DNA from: Viscum album | Taxonomy: Eukaryota; Streptophyta; Magnoliopsida; Santalales; Viscaceae | Assembly (NCBI GenBank): GCA_963277665.1 | Contig: OY728133.1 | Location: 392,225,962 to 392,289,961 of the forward strand | Reading direction: 5' to 3' | Length of the DNA: 64,000 nucleotides | Shown here: positions 34,686 through 47,702 of the stretch, one piece after another | Layout of the letters: every line of letters begins with the position of its first letter | How positions within the stretch are numbered: the stretch's first letter is position 1 | Translations under genes and position numbers: made by a program | The notes under the pieces: model-generated | The model's input: the letters and a program-made list of their open reading frames with translations, nothing else | Databases searched by the model: none | Told to the model about the DNA's origin: nothing

Positions 34686-35024
34686 CTATTTACATAAGTA
34701 ATTTAAATCCAGAGTGTAAACATTATCTTTTCCGGGTGCTCTAAACATAAGAAATTTATCTTTGAATATAGAACATGAGTTGTTAGAAAAATAAATAAAA
34801 TATACATCATCACAGAGTTGATAGATACTTATCAGGTTATGCTTCAATCCATGTGCAAACTGTACTTTTTTAATTGAGACGGTCTTTGGATCTCCAATTG
34901 TTCCAAGTCCAATTATATTTCCTTTGGTATTATCACCAAAGGTGACTAGGGCTCTATATTTTTGAGTTAGTGTGTTGAAGTTTGATGGATTTACACTCAC
35001 ATATCTAGAGTATCCACTATCCAT
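34686..35024 (-). pseudogene. Protease/pre-integrase region of copia element
   Basis: MDSGYSRY is the retropepsin DSG site (family wording DSGCSRHM), followed by VTFGDNTKGNIIGLGTI and VQFAHGLKHNLISIYQLCD, the conserved linker into GAG-pre-integrase. The frame is open for 112 residues, then lost. Confidence 0.88.
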
Positions 35025-35849
35025 GTAACATATAGATTTTTCTTTTTTTTGACCTGTTACCTATAAAGAAAATTCAAACAAAAGTTTGTTTTGGTACCCA
35101 TATCTTTTTGGGTCTAGAAGTGTTTTATAAATCAATGTAGGAATCGAAATCTAATTTATTTTTCCATGACTTATGTAATTTAATTTAGATAATCTCTTTG
35201 AAATAAAATCTCTTTTAATACCACTTATTTGAGGATTTATCAAATAATAATTTTTTCTTATATGTCCTTCTGTTCCACAAAAGTGACAAGTAATGGTTTT
35301 TGAGTTGGGAACAAAATAATTCTTATACACTTTGGATTTTCACCCTTACTTCCTATACCAAATCTTTATTTTTTAATAAAATTTTTTCCAAGAATTCCAT
35401 TCAGTATAATTTCTCCTTTTAAAAAAATAGGAGTAACACTTTTATAAGTTTCTCTTTCATCCTATAGTATTTTAATCTTATTTTCATGTTCAGTACAATT
35501 TTTAGTAGATGAGATAATTTTTTCAACTAACTCTTGATGTTGTTTAAGTAAAGTATCCATTTATCCTAAAATAGAATTATGAATATTCTTTAAAGATTTA
35601 TGTTTCTTTAATAAGGAGTTCTATCCTTCTTCCAGCATAGTGCAATAGGCAACCATTTTATCATTTGAATAACTAGAATCAGAATTAGATGAATAATAGG
35701 TTTGTACCTTATCTTTTTCAGCCATGAAGCACACATTTGCTTTCAGATTTGACTGTTCCTTCTCTGAATCTGAAATATATGAGCTACTAGAGTCTTCAGA
35801 AACACTCCAAGTAGCCTTTATTTCTCTTTTGTCTTTATTTTCATAATCA

Positions 35850-36600
35850 TCATTTTTTATACTTCTTTTCTATATTTATCTTCCCACCTTTTATTTTAGG
35901 AAAATCAGGTCTTATATGACCTAATTTTTTACATTCATAGTATCTAACTTCCATTGAGTCTTTCCCATCATTTTTGAATGGTTTTATGAATCCTCTGTTA
36001 GTCTTGTAAAACTTGTTAAACTTTTTAGATAATTGATCCCGCTCTACTTCAGAGTCTGATGAGTCTAAATTCATTTCTTCTATGACTTGTTGTTTTATTT
36101 TTATGTTTTTCTTCTAAGATGTCACATTTAAAGTAGTATTTTATTTTTTCACAATAATTATATGGTCTTTAGCTTCTTCTTTCATTTCATATTCATACAT
36201 CATCAATTTCCCAATGATTTCTTTCATTATCATATTTTTTAAAGGATATTATTGTTGAATAGTAACTACTATACCATTCCATTTTGCAGGAAGTACACTC
36301 AGTACTTTCAAAGACTGATCTGATTGATTAATAGGATCACCCATACGTGTAATATTGTTAAAAATTTCTATAAGTCTTCCATTTATTTGAGTGATGCTTT
36401 CTCCATCAAACATTCTAAATGTATCAAACTGAAATTTTTCTGTTGCATATCTCTTTTGTATTACATTGTTCATACCTTCATATGAAACAATAATTATCTA
36501 CACCATTTCACAACATCTTTGACATTGTGATACACAATTAAATTCGTCTGGTCCAAGACCTCGTATGATAGCATTTATAGCTTTGAATTTCATATCATAT
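35850..36600 (-). pseudogene. Gag of copia element
   Basis: 36473-36249 holds a UBN2/gag-type block (DTFRMFDGESITQINGR, LKVLSVLPAKWNGIV). 36074-35850 holds a degenerate knuckle YYECKKLGHIRPDFP, where the first and last Cys of CX2CX4HX4C are replaced by Tyr and Phe. Between them, and up to 35040, only fragments remain. Confidence 0.85.
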
Positions 36601-36852
36601 TTAGCTTCAGTGGTTGCATCCCAAGTTTCTGGTTTCTCATGAATCTGATAGGGGGATATGATTTTTTAATAAACTATTTATCCAAGATTTTTTAGATAAA
36701 TAATCATCCTTGATTTCCAGTACCTATAACTTTCTCTGTTGAAATATGGAGCACAAACCATTGACATTACTTCCCTTGGATCAATCATTTACATATTTTT
36801 ATAGATCTTATGCTTTAAGCTTCTTATATATATATTGAAAAGATCAACCTTT

Positions 36853-36860
36853 GATACCAA
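36853..36860 (-). other. Primer binding site of copia element
   Basis: Minus strand TGGTATCA two bases inside the 5' LTR end (GACCTAACA, then TT). Confidence 0.85.
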
Positions 36861-36861
36861 A

Positions 36862-38547
36862 TGTTAGGTCAAAATGGATATGAAAATGACACAAGAGGGG
36901 GGTGAATTATGTCCTTTTAAAATTTTCATAATTCTGTCGCTTAATATTAAGAGATGATAGAGAAGTGTTTCTATATTAAATAATAAGAAGTGGATACAGG
37001 TAGAGGAACAAAACATGACTATTTATAGTGGTTCAGGGCATGAATATCCCGTAGTCCACTCCACCAATCACCTTATATGCAGGCTTGGTGAATTTCACTA
37101 GTAATGTCCTCGTATCATAAGACTAATCCACAACTGAGTGCAAGAAGTTTTAACCATTACAAATAATTCTTAAAAACATAGACTTCTAGTTATTTTACAG
37201 GGAAATTAAATATCCACAGCTTAGTATGAGAAGATGACACTCTACCACAAATGAAACCAAGAAGCCGATACTCAAAATAATCAATGGAGTTTTATTTGAC
37301 AAAATAGTTTAAACTTCATAGTTGCAGCAACACACAACTTAAAAAAGATGGATCTTCGACTTCAGAGGTATAATAATCTTTGAAATATATCTAAAGAGAT
37401 CTGATTTCACAAAAGGTATTATATTTTAAGAATATCAACAAAACATAGCATCACACTTCCAGGATTGAACATGTATATCTCTAAAATGCAGTCCCCATTT
37501 CTGAGATTCTCGATCACCGTAGAACTATAAATTAATTTTCACAAGAAAACTTGATGAATAAAAATTATCACCACAACCGAGAGAGATCCACACATCCAAC
37601 GTAAAAAGATATATAATGATACATCTCGAATGAAGATTTCAGATCCGAAAAATAATCTTTATTAATCGATAGAATTCAAATTAAAAATATAGATTAGAGT
37701 ATTCATAACTTCCCTTAAGAATAGGAGGGAAAATATCCTCTTAGTACGATTCTTTGAATTAATCATAACAAGCTTTGAATCATATGAAAACGAGCTTTAA
37801 ATTATCCGGATATTTAGTGAATACTATTGCACGAAACATTGATTAAATCATAAATTTAAATTTCTAATGATGAAAATTCAAATGTATGTTTTCTTCACAA
37901 AATGAAAAAAATACCAAACGTAGGGTTCAACTACGTAGAATAGGGATGATGATCCATACGTTCATCCTTGTCAGAATAAAATTCTAAACGTAGTATTGAT
38001 TATCCATATGTTCATCTTTTCAAAATGTAGGGTTGACAATGTTAGTTTGATCACAAAAGTAATGTTGTTGATCCATATGTTTTCTTCTTAAACATAGGTT
38101 TCCATACTTACATAGTGTTCTTTAACCATACTTTTTCTCTTTGATAAATGTAAGTTTTCATTAAAACATAATGTTATTTATCCATACATTTCTTCCAACA
38201 TAATGTTGATTAATCATATGTGCTAATTCTTTACCATAAAATTTAATACAAATGTAGGGTTTGTTCCTTACGTTACGTTCGTCAATGTAGGGAAGGAACA
38301 GTGATTACAGAAAATGACAAATAGGGAACAATGTTTCTAGAATATGTTTGAGAGCATTCCAAACACATTGGTGAATATTTATAACAAAATAAATTCTTGA
38401 ATATCATTCCAAAATAAGAATTATAAATAAAATTAAGTCCTTAATATATAATTAATATAAAATCATTAGTAAAACAAACAAGGGTATTTGTGAGCATTAA
38501 AATCAATAATATTTATAGAGTATTGTTGAGAGAATACATTGCCAATA
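36862..38547 (-). repeat. 5' LTR of copia element
   Basis: Begins TGTTAGGTC and ends CCAATA on the plus strand, matching 27483-29166 with many substitutions. No genes. Confidence 0.88.
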
Positions 38548-38648
38548 TATTAAACCAAAGATGATATATACTAAAAGTACTTTCCATTGATTATGTGGTT
38601 TTCTATTATAATTAGTGTTACTCACACTATTCATTTCAGTTTTAGTCA

Positions 38649-39760
38649 ATGTCTAGAACTCGAAGGAACCATTTTAATGATGAATGTAATGGAAAATGAA
38701 ATGATTTTCCTTATGAGAAACCAAATATTATGGGAGATGTAATGAAAAATCTTATCTCTATACTCAAATAATCTATAAATCATGATAGATTTTATAATGA
38801 GCATAGAAGGGAACAAATTTATATTGAGTCCTTCATGAGGAAGAATCCACCTTCTTTTAGTCGGTCTTCTGATCCAGTTGTTTCTGAACAATAGATCAGT
38901 ACCACTAAAAAGATATTTTCGGTCCTTTATTGTTCTGAACATGAAAAATTCATGTTGTTTCTTTACTATCTGGAAGGTAAAACTGATCAGTGGTGGACAC
39001 TTATTAAGAACATGAGGGATAAATATGTAATTGAATATATGGAATGGGAGTAGTTTAAAGGGATATTTTAATTAATTACTTCCCTCTTATTCTATGAAAA
39101 AATATGGAAAAGTAATCCCTTTAGCTTATGTAAAAAAGATGATAAATATATTGGCACATATGAAGCTAATTTTACAAGACTTTCAATGTTCTCTTTTGGG
39201 TTAATCATCATCCCTGAAAGAAAAATTGGCTGATTCGTTGGTGTTCTAAAACTGAGTCTCTGAAATGATTTATCTGAAAGGGACTTTGGAAGCTATTAAG
39301 ATGTAATTTATTGTGCACTAAAAGTGGAAATGTATGTTAGAAACTCTAAAGTTTATGGATATAAGAAAATGAATATGGAGATTAAGGGAAACTCTAGTGA
39401 TTTTCCACAAAGGGAGAAGAAAAATTATCATCCTCATACTTTCCAAAAATGAGGAAAAGAGAACATAGGGGAATGAATGAAAGGAACAAGAATATGTTTC
39501 AATTATGGGAAGCCTGGTCATTGAGAAAAAGAGTGTCAGAGTGATGTAAAAAGTCCATTCAATGGAGACAAACCTCAAGAAACTGCATCACCCACACTTA
39601 AATTCTACAAGTGAAAGAAAATGGGGAATTATTCTAACCAATGACCTAATTCACGGGTTATTCACGATTATTGACGAAAATAAACTCTTAAGGACCAAGA
39701 TAAAGGAAAATCACATCTGATCACTGTTGGAAATGCAGAGTATGATAATAAAGTGGTGTA
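38649..39760 (+). pseudogene. Gag of outer gypsy element
   Basis: ATG at 38649 starts MSRTRRNHF, like the basic start of Tekay-type gag. The capsid block follows near 38940-39130 (FMLFLYYLEGKTDQWW-like, then WEW, stop, FK). A knuckle at 39494-39535 reads C-F-N-Y-G-K-P-G-H-stop-E-K-E-C, so the second Cys is Tyr and a stop follows His. A little of the protease linker (VGNAEYDNK) is seen near 39725-39755. Many stops. The surviving coding part of this element is confined to gag and the start of protease. Confidence 0.8.
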
Positions 39761-40993
39761 ATGATTGAGAGTTTATGTAATGGGATTCCAGAATAATTTT
39801 GTGAAAACACTTTTTTGGTATTATCGATTAATTGGTCCACTATAGTTTTCCATATGTATTTAAAAGTATATGTTGAATGGTACTGGTAACCAAGAAATGT
39901 GATTCAGAATCTTTTGGAAAAAACATGATTAAGGGTAATATAACCCTTAATATGAACATGACTTTGAGATAATTATATTTGGATAAAAATATGTTTTTTA
40001 TGAATAAGTAAATTGGATGATACTAGTTTCTTGGGAAGTAATTATGGATTTATTGTCATGAAGGTTATGCTATCGTGGATGAAGTATTCAACTTTTTTGG
40101 ACTTAAGCAATATATCAAAAAATATTTATAGTAAATAAACATGCATGTTTTCAATAAGGATATATGGTAATTTAGGTTTTTACCACGACTCAAGAGAATA
40201 CATGATGAAGGTGTTCACATGTTTGGAGTATGACAACCAAGAACTACCTTTTGATATATGGGAGATAATTTTTAAGCTGATTTAGTGAACTTATTTCTAA
40301 TGTTTTGGATTTTCAGATTTCATAAGGATGTATGACTATGAATTTATGGAAATTTTAAGTTAAACTTCATATAAATTTGTTATATTAAAGTATTATCTCA
40401 CAATAGGTATATTTATACATATTTTATAACTTGTGATAACCAATTTGTTGAAGATAGATAGAATGAACTATAATTATTCTAATGATTTTCTAATGCTCCA
40501 GGAATGAAAAACTCAACTTCATTTCTTGGAATAATAGATGAAGTGTAAATTGACCATGGAACAACAAAGGGTGAAGTAAATCTTAAATCAAGAATGTATA
40601 TCTTCTCTTAAAAATTATTCAACATTAGGAAAAAGGATTTTGATATAAAAGGTTTTTTTATTATCATCATTCTGATGATATCAATGAACTCTTTCATGTT
40701 TCTTTACTTTATGGTTTTTTGACTATTAACATTCCCTGAATCACCCACTTTCTTATGATTAGTGATATTTATCAATCTCTATTTACTCTTTTCCTCCTTG
40801 CCTAAATCATCACCCATGTTCTCCAATGTAGAGACTTAGTTATGATTTAATTTAGGTAATTGTTATTTTTAAAATATTCTTTTTTAAAAGGTAGATTTAG
40901 AAATCATTTTTATGATGTGGGTATTTATTAAAGAAACTTTCAAGTATTAAACCTTTGATAATTTAGAATAATTTCAAGGGAGAAATTCATTTT
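39761..40993 (+). other. Degenerate internal tail of outer gypsy, no pol recognised
   Basis: AT-rich, stop-filled in all frames. I could not find RT, RNase H or integrase motifs. It leads into a clean purine tract, so the element end is intact and the lack of pol is due to internal loss or original absence. Confidence 0.55.
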
Positions 40994-41006
40994 AAGGGGG
41001 GTAGAA
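40994..41006 (+). other. Polypurine tract of outer gypsy
   Basis: AAGGGGGGTAGAA immediately before TGTAACACCCC of the 3' LTR. Confidence 0.9.
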
Positions 41007-44000
41007 TGTAACACCCCGATATTTTTGTGAATTTTTTTTTTTCAAATTAATTTAATATTTTGATATTTTCACATCACGTGACTCAGAATATAGTTTTTTT
41101 ATTATATAATAGCACTAAGTTTTGTATTATGTTATATGAAACACTAAGGTAAGCTTGGACTACACGCAACACTGCCTTTCCTTACGTTACACGCAACATT
41201 GAGTTTCTACGAAACAACACTATACTATTGTAATTATTTAAATAATATAGTTATAACCTTTCCCTTAAACATGTAATATAAATAATAATAACTAATTTTT
41301 AAATATTAGTTATAATGGTTTTGATAACGGAAAATATTATTTTAGGTAAAGTCTTTATATGTTTAAAACTATTATTTTATGAAATGAACTGATTTTCATG
41401 TCCTTCTATGAAAAATAAAAAAAAGTAATTTTATATACTCATATAAATTTTTTTTTACAAAATAAAAATTATTTTTGAATTAAAAATTTTAAAATTAGCT
41501 TAGGGTGAATTTTTTGTATTTTTTTTTGAAAAGATTCAATTTTTGATGAATTGTGAAAAATATTCCATTGTAGTTAAAATTTTACTTTATCATTTAAATA
41601 ATTAATTTACTTTAAATTAATTTTAAAGTCACAATAGATAAATAATACATATATTAATCCAATTTAGTTCATTTTAATCGTTTTTATAATCGAATTAGAT
41701 ATAAAAAATTATTGAACTTTTGAACGTCACTTTTACCCACCTTCTAGCCACATTTACAGGATCAACATTAATTATAATTTTTCCACTTCTATGATTTGAA
41801 TTTTAAAAAATAGACATACATGGTTATGATCATTATGAAAAATGTGGTCTAATAGGATCAAAATAATTTTTTTGGGAATAGAAACTTTTGAGTTTTATTT
41901 ACCACAGTTAATGGTAAATAAGGTATTTAAAGTTAAAAATAATATTATAGTATTATAAAAATAACCTAAAACATATCCTAATTTAACAGGATAAGATTTT
42001 TCGAACCAAATAAACCTTAGGTCAAAAATATAATTTTTTAAGCCACCTGTGTTAGATTAAGACATATAATATATTTTATTTAAAGAAGAGTTAAAAATGT
42101 CATATTAAAATTTTAATAACTAAATAAATTCTAGTATCAGGTTATACACAAAAAAAATTGACTATAAATATTATTTATAAATCTTGTAAATTTATCTATA
42201 TCATGAAAATTTATTTTTAATTTTTAGACATTAAATAATTGAATTTAATTATGACACAATGATGATGTAGTTATAGATTTATTAAAGGAAGAATCAAATT
42301 AATGATATTAATAATATTAAAATAAATATTATTTAAGCTAGTTGATGCCATAAAATAATTTTTTAGATGAATATGACATGATAGGGATGATTTAATTTAG
42401 TTTTTTAAGGATTAAAGTTGTTAGAAATTTATAAAAAGTCAAGTAATAAATAGAGTCAAAATTGACATAAATTGTATTTTAAAATAAATAATATTTTATT
42501 AAATGATAGAAAAAATTATAAAAATATAAATTTCAGAAAAATAACTACATTAATGTTAAATATTTCATAAATTATCCAGCTTGGGTTCATTTGGAATTTT
42601 ATTGTATCTATATTAACCCTATAGTGTAAAAAAGACAAGTTTTCACGGTAAGAGTTAAATTGGTTAACTAAGGGTTAAAGCCTAAGGATAAGTTTAATTT
42701 TGTGACCTAAACATGTATAAAATTCATTTACTTAAGGTATTTAGACCCATAATTATCTCAAATTTTAAATATCTCAATTCTGAGCTATTTTAAATCTAAA
42801 ATCAATTTATAATAAATTATTAGTTTTGGAGTTTCCTAAAGCACCCCTCTCCCCTCATACAAAAGGGAACCTCTTCTTATCTTTTATTCACACCTCTAAA
42901 GCCTTTTTCCTCAACCAAAACCTATCCAATTATCCTCCAAAATTCTCTCCCTTACTCTTACAATCCTTCCCTTGGCCAGAAGGAAACTCAAGGAATCTTT
43001 TTGGAACAAACCAAAAGGAGTTACTCAATTAAGAGGTAATGGCTTCTCTCAAGCTCCTTTCTTAATTTTCTTTATCCACCCCCTAAACTCTCTTTATTCA
43101 ATTATTTTATGAAAAAAAAGTTACATTCAATAACCTTGTATTTTTTTATTTTAATTTTCTAACTACACTCACACGCACCCCCATCTAATGGATATCGAAC
43201 ATACTATTTCTGTGTACGGTGAACTACTACCACACAAAATGATGATTGTTTATTTTCTGCTTTACCACCAATCATGGTGGACATTATGATGGAATATATA
43301 TATATATATCTATGTGTGTGTGTGTGTTATATATAATATTTATTATGTATTTAATCTTTTTTATTCCTTTCACAATACATAAATATTTACTTTCCTTTTA
43401 GTGTTAATACGATAATCTCGTTTGAGGAAGTGTGGACTACTGCCACCTCAAAGCGATGTGATCCACGCACACTTCACATGGAATGTATTAAGGATGGGTT
43501 TAGTGAACTTATATGATATAGTCAGGATAATAGAATAATGATATATATATATATACAAACATACACACACACACATACACATATATATATATATATACAT
43601 ATATTCATATGTCATTTACATACTTTATTTCAATATGAAAATTAAAATGGAAACAATGTTCATTCATACGTACGACCTACCATCTCCAGGAATAGTGTAT
43701 TCCATTTAGTACTTATTTATGCTATATATTATTGTAATATAAATATAATATATATACATGCTATTTATATCATTATATAGATTATTTAATGATACTATAA
43801 GTATAATAACCAATGATATAACAAACTAATACACATGCGAAGAACAAAGAGAATATTACCCGAAGTGAAACCTTAACATAAGATCGTTAAAAAAAGGGTA
43901 ATATAAAGTCATTATAAAACCATATGTAGTATTAGATATAATAATATTCTTCTATAAAAGATGTATAATAAACTTATATTTATTATACATTATTCTTGTT

Positions 44001-47000
44001 CTTGTACGAAGAGAGTCAAGACACAGGGTAAGGGGATTTTGTCTCACCTTTATTTCTATGAGACACATGCCTCATACACTACTTGTTTATTCTACATGGT
44101 GTATATACTACACATAAATGTGTTTTAGGAGTCTTATCACGAATATTATGATATTTCCATATTCTTATAATTTTATTTTTATATGGAGCATACAATTCTA
44201 TTGATTATAAAGTGATGAGGGTTGATTTCACACTCTCTACCATATTTGATATTTTTTCAATTTAAGTATCCATTGGGTAATATTTATCATCCATGTATAT
44301 GTTTTATAATTTTTTTCTTTCATGAAATGTCTTATTATTATCCTATGGGTGTTTAAATTCATTTTACCCATTTTTTAATTTTTACATCATATTTTTAATG
44401 GAATATTTCTTTGACGGAAAATTAGATACTTTATTATCAAACCCTTTTGAGGAAAAAGTGAGAAACCCATAACTCAAACACAAAAGGAAATAGATGAATC
44501 ATTAAAGAAAACATTAGGCCTACTAGATTTTAACTTCTTAAATAACATTCAGGATATAGTGTTTACCTGTGTATCTAGTTCATCCATTAAAAGATCTTCA
44601 GACCTTAATGCCATCTTTTCCCATGACTGTATGTACTCCTCTACATTTACCTTCCCATCATTGAACCCTCTTATTGTTATAAAATCTTGTTTTTCGATCT
44701 AATAACACTGCTCCTCATTAGGTGATACCTTTAATAACTGATTCATAATTCTATTGGTATCCTCATTAGTATCTTTAATCGTCAGAATAGAATCCAGCAT
44801 CTCCTCTCCTGAGTGTGTTAGTAATTCCAAAGAATACCCCTACATTGTGATAGGTTCCTCCTGTTGGAAGATATCCTTTGGTTCATCTCCCACCAGCTTA
44901 TCTCTTGACTTCTTCGCAGATCTAGTCTCCACAGGTAGTAGAAAATAGGAATAGTCCTTTCTCTCTTAGAGGACACCACTATGACTCTTGCTTATTCTCG
45001 AGCATGGAAGCTTGTTTCCATATCCATATCTATCTAAATCAACAGCTAATTGGATTGAGTTCTCATCACTGGACTCATTTCCAGGGGCCTTCTTCTCTTA
45101 CTACCTAGTAGAAATATTTTTTATCTCCTTCACCAGATCATCATTAGCCAAACCTTCAAAACAGTTACCCAATTTGATATCAACCACATTCCTTCTAGGA
45201 ATTAACCTAATTTAGTCTAAATGTACCACATCTTGGCCTTCATCAGAGATACCTTTTCCTGGCTGGACTTCCTCAACATAAAAAATAACCAAAGGAGTCG
45301 GGGGGATTCCCTCATCCTCCATTTGTAATTCCACAACAGATAAATCCTTATTTCCAATTCGGGCCTCTCCACCTTGAGGAATTAGATTCGGAGAGTCTGA
45401 ATGCTCCACACATGCATTTGAAATAGATGCTCCTGCCCCTCCCTCACCTAAAACCCCTATAACACCCTTAAACATAAAATAATTTTTAGAACTCCCCTCT
45501 CCAAGATCACTCTCCAATATACCAAAAATGTATGTAATATTTGGTTCCATAGGCATGTTCTTGGTATTTGGCACCCCCTGGACTGATTCCTGCAATTCGG
45601 TTTCCTAGTAGAGAGGTCGATCATGGGATTCACGACCAGATGAACCATTGAACACCAAGGGATTACCACCAACAACGACAGTCTCACTTGGGACCAAGCT
45701 AGTCTTCTTATCTCTCAAACCAGACTCCTTCCTCATTATATTACCACACCTGCAATCCTCCATTATATTCTCCATTTTCTTGCACTGAGGAAAGAATTCA
45801 TACTAAGATTCAAAGACCAAAAACTTATTATAATGAAACTCTTCCCCTACAGTGACCCAAAATAACACTACAGGAAGCATAGAAATATCCAATTAAATAC
45901 ATATTCTGGGAGAAATCGGATGGAAGATAGCCCCCTTCCAACTATCTGAACATAAATAAAGACCCACGAAGTTTCCAAGCATATAGAGGATCGATAGATT
46001 TTGAAACAGAATAGGCAGTTCAGAAAATCTTACCCAAATAGCCATTGTAGGTTCATCATGCTTCATATAAAAGTCATATAACCATTTCAATTAGATAAGT
46101 CGATATACATTACAGATTGGAGGAGCAGATGACCAAGCCCGTATCAAATCTTACTCTGAGGAGATCCTTATCATGATGTGTTTGGTGTCAAGGAGCCCTA
46201 CTGTCATGCGCTCTTGTAAACTCTAGGAACCAAAGATAATGCGATAAAAAGCATTGATTGATGGCCACTGCTGTTTGAACCTTGAAATAAGCATCTACCT
46301 CACCAAGGTGGATGAATTCGTGAACTCTTGATTTTAGATCGACAATTTTGGGGATCCATTAAAGAGCTCTGAAACCTTTGAACTAAGAGAAATGTGAGGA
46401 AATAGAGAAATTCACTCAGGATTCGAGAAAGGGGGAAAATTAGAGGTCGACCTCCATCGTTGGATGTTGAAAGTACCTCCCCCGCCGTGGGGGAGGGTCC
46501 GTTATAGTGACCATTGAACCCTAGGTCATAGAGGTCAGAGGTCGAGAGGAGAGGTTGCTTCTGTGAACTTCTTATTTTCTTATTCATTATGATTTTTTTT
46601 ATTTTCCAAATGATGTACATTTTTACTTTTATAGAAAAAGTATGAGAAGGGTGTTTTTTAACTTATATGGCATGAATAGATTTTTACACTTTTATTCCAC
46701 CTTATTTAATTGAAGCTTCTATTACATGTTTTCAAGTTAATTTTCAAATAAATTCATTTATTTTAAAATTTCATGACATTTTAAGAAAATAATTTTTTTA
46801 AGGTGAAAGGATATTTTCCTCATGAATTAATTTCAAGTGTTTTATTACAGTTATTTTCCATCTAATATGACATTATTCAATAAGGATATGTTTCAAGTAT
46901 ATCATCCCTGTTATTCCTATGGTTTTATTATGTTTATGCTATTTATGAAACCCATTTTATTCCTTAGGTTATGTTTATGATGTATGATTTCTATATTTGT

Positions 47001-47702
47001 GCCACACATATGTTTGATTTCATTATGAGATGGGTGAGACCTATATCTCCCTCTGATGCATTAGGTAAAGATGGAGAACTCATGTGGTATATATCTTATG
47101 CATGTACCTGATTTCATGTTCACAATTCTATGCATGGACCTAGTTTTCATGTCCATAATTTTATGAGTGGACTTTATTTCTATGTCCACATGTTTATTTG
47201 AGGGCCTGATTTCATTTCCTTAATAAGTGAACCTTTTACTATTTATACATGTTGACAAAGTTACATGATGATGTCTATGCCCCAATTTCATTCCACGTGT
47301 CAATTTTATGATCTTATGGATTATATTATTTGATTTCCTTATGATTCAAGTTTACCTTTTACATGACATGTATTATCATTTAATGTTATGATCACATTCT
47401 CATACCCTTTATCCTCATGTTTATGTTTACATGTCACTCTTGTTTTCTCTTACTGAGCATTTGAGCTCACCCTTTCTTATGTTTGCATTCCCTAGGTTAC
47501 AATGAAAGGTTCTAGGTATATGTACTAAATTTGGAGATCTTTATGGGAGATGTTTAACGTATTTCAATAGGATATATGATTTTGTTTCCATGTTCCCAAA
47601 GACACTAAACTATTACAGTTCTCAGGCATGTATTATTGTAATGCACTGGATCTTCATCTAAAATAATGTAATATATATGTATATTATGCCTAGGTCACTA
47701 TA
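41007..47702 (+). repeat. 3' LTR of outer gypsy (contains LINE-like insert)
   Basis: Starts TGTAACACCCCGATA and ends GCCTAGGTCACTATA. It gives the uninterrupted form of the site where the inner gypsy landed (~42705). It carries (TA)n(TG)n at 43283-43328 and a TA/CA tract at 43540-43600, like the 5' LTR. Excluding 44411-46605 its length is ~4.5 kb. Confidence 0.88.
44411..46605 (-). pseudogene. LINE ORF1-like (DUF4283) segment inserted in the LTR
   Basis: The 5' LTR shows this ~2.2 kb is extra (its empty site is near 26150). On the minus strand a 5' leader rich in CCTCTC and CCCCCACGGCGGGG precedes an ATG near 46336 (MDPQNCRSKIKSS). Then comes a DUF4283-type block: KWLYDFYMKHDEP, TMAIWVRFSELPILFQNLSIL, GNFVGLYL (45893-46090). 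After that are acidic, low-complexity frames (45595-45212) and a last coding-like stretch near 44690-44470 (IEKQDFITIRGFNDGK...). Plant L1-type LINEs begin with such an ORF1. No endonuclease or RT and no poly(A) tract are seen. Confidence 0.6.

Larger units (their letters stand above)
27483..38547 (-). mobile_element. SIRE-like Ty1/copia LTR retrotransposon with extra 3' ORF region
   Basis: LTRs 27483-29166 (3') and 36862-38547 (5') start TGTTGGAAATT and end GACCTAACA on the minus strand. The PBS (TGGTATCA) is at 36853-36860 and the purine tract AAAAAGGGGTAGAT lies next to the 3' LTR. Order on the minus strand is gag, protease, integrase, RT, RNase H, which is the copia order. About 2.9 kb lie beyond RNase H and hold an additional degenerate ORF, as in SIRE/Maximus elements. 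The LTRs differ at many positions and the coding frames are badly broken. The flanks (GACTA and TATTA) no longer form a clear duplication. Confidence 0.9.
1..47702 (+). mobile_element. Outer Ty3/gypsy (Tekay/Del-like) LTR retrotransposon, left-truncated by the window, gag-only
   Basis: The pieces 1-1543, 24478-27312 and 41007-47702 align as two LTRs in the same orientation. The 3' LTR opens with TGTAACACCCC right after a purine tract, and the 5' LTR is followed by a PBS of the TGGTATCA (initiator Met tRNA) type. Base 1 aligns near 41163, so about 155 bp of the 5' LTR lie outside the window. Without insertions the LTRs are ~4.5 kb, while the internal region is only ~2.6 kb (27313-27482 plus 38548-41006) and shows gag but no recognisable reverse transcriptase or integrase. 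The LTRs have diverged strongly, so it is the oldest layer of the nest. Its LTR is related, in opposite orientation, to the LTR of the gypsy element inserted into it. Confidence 0.85.
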
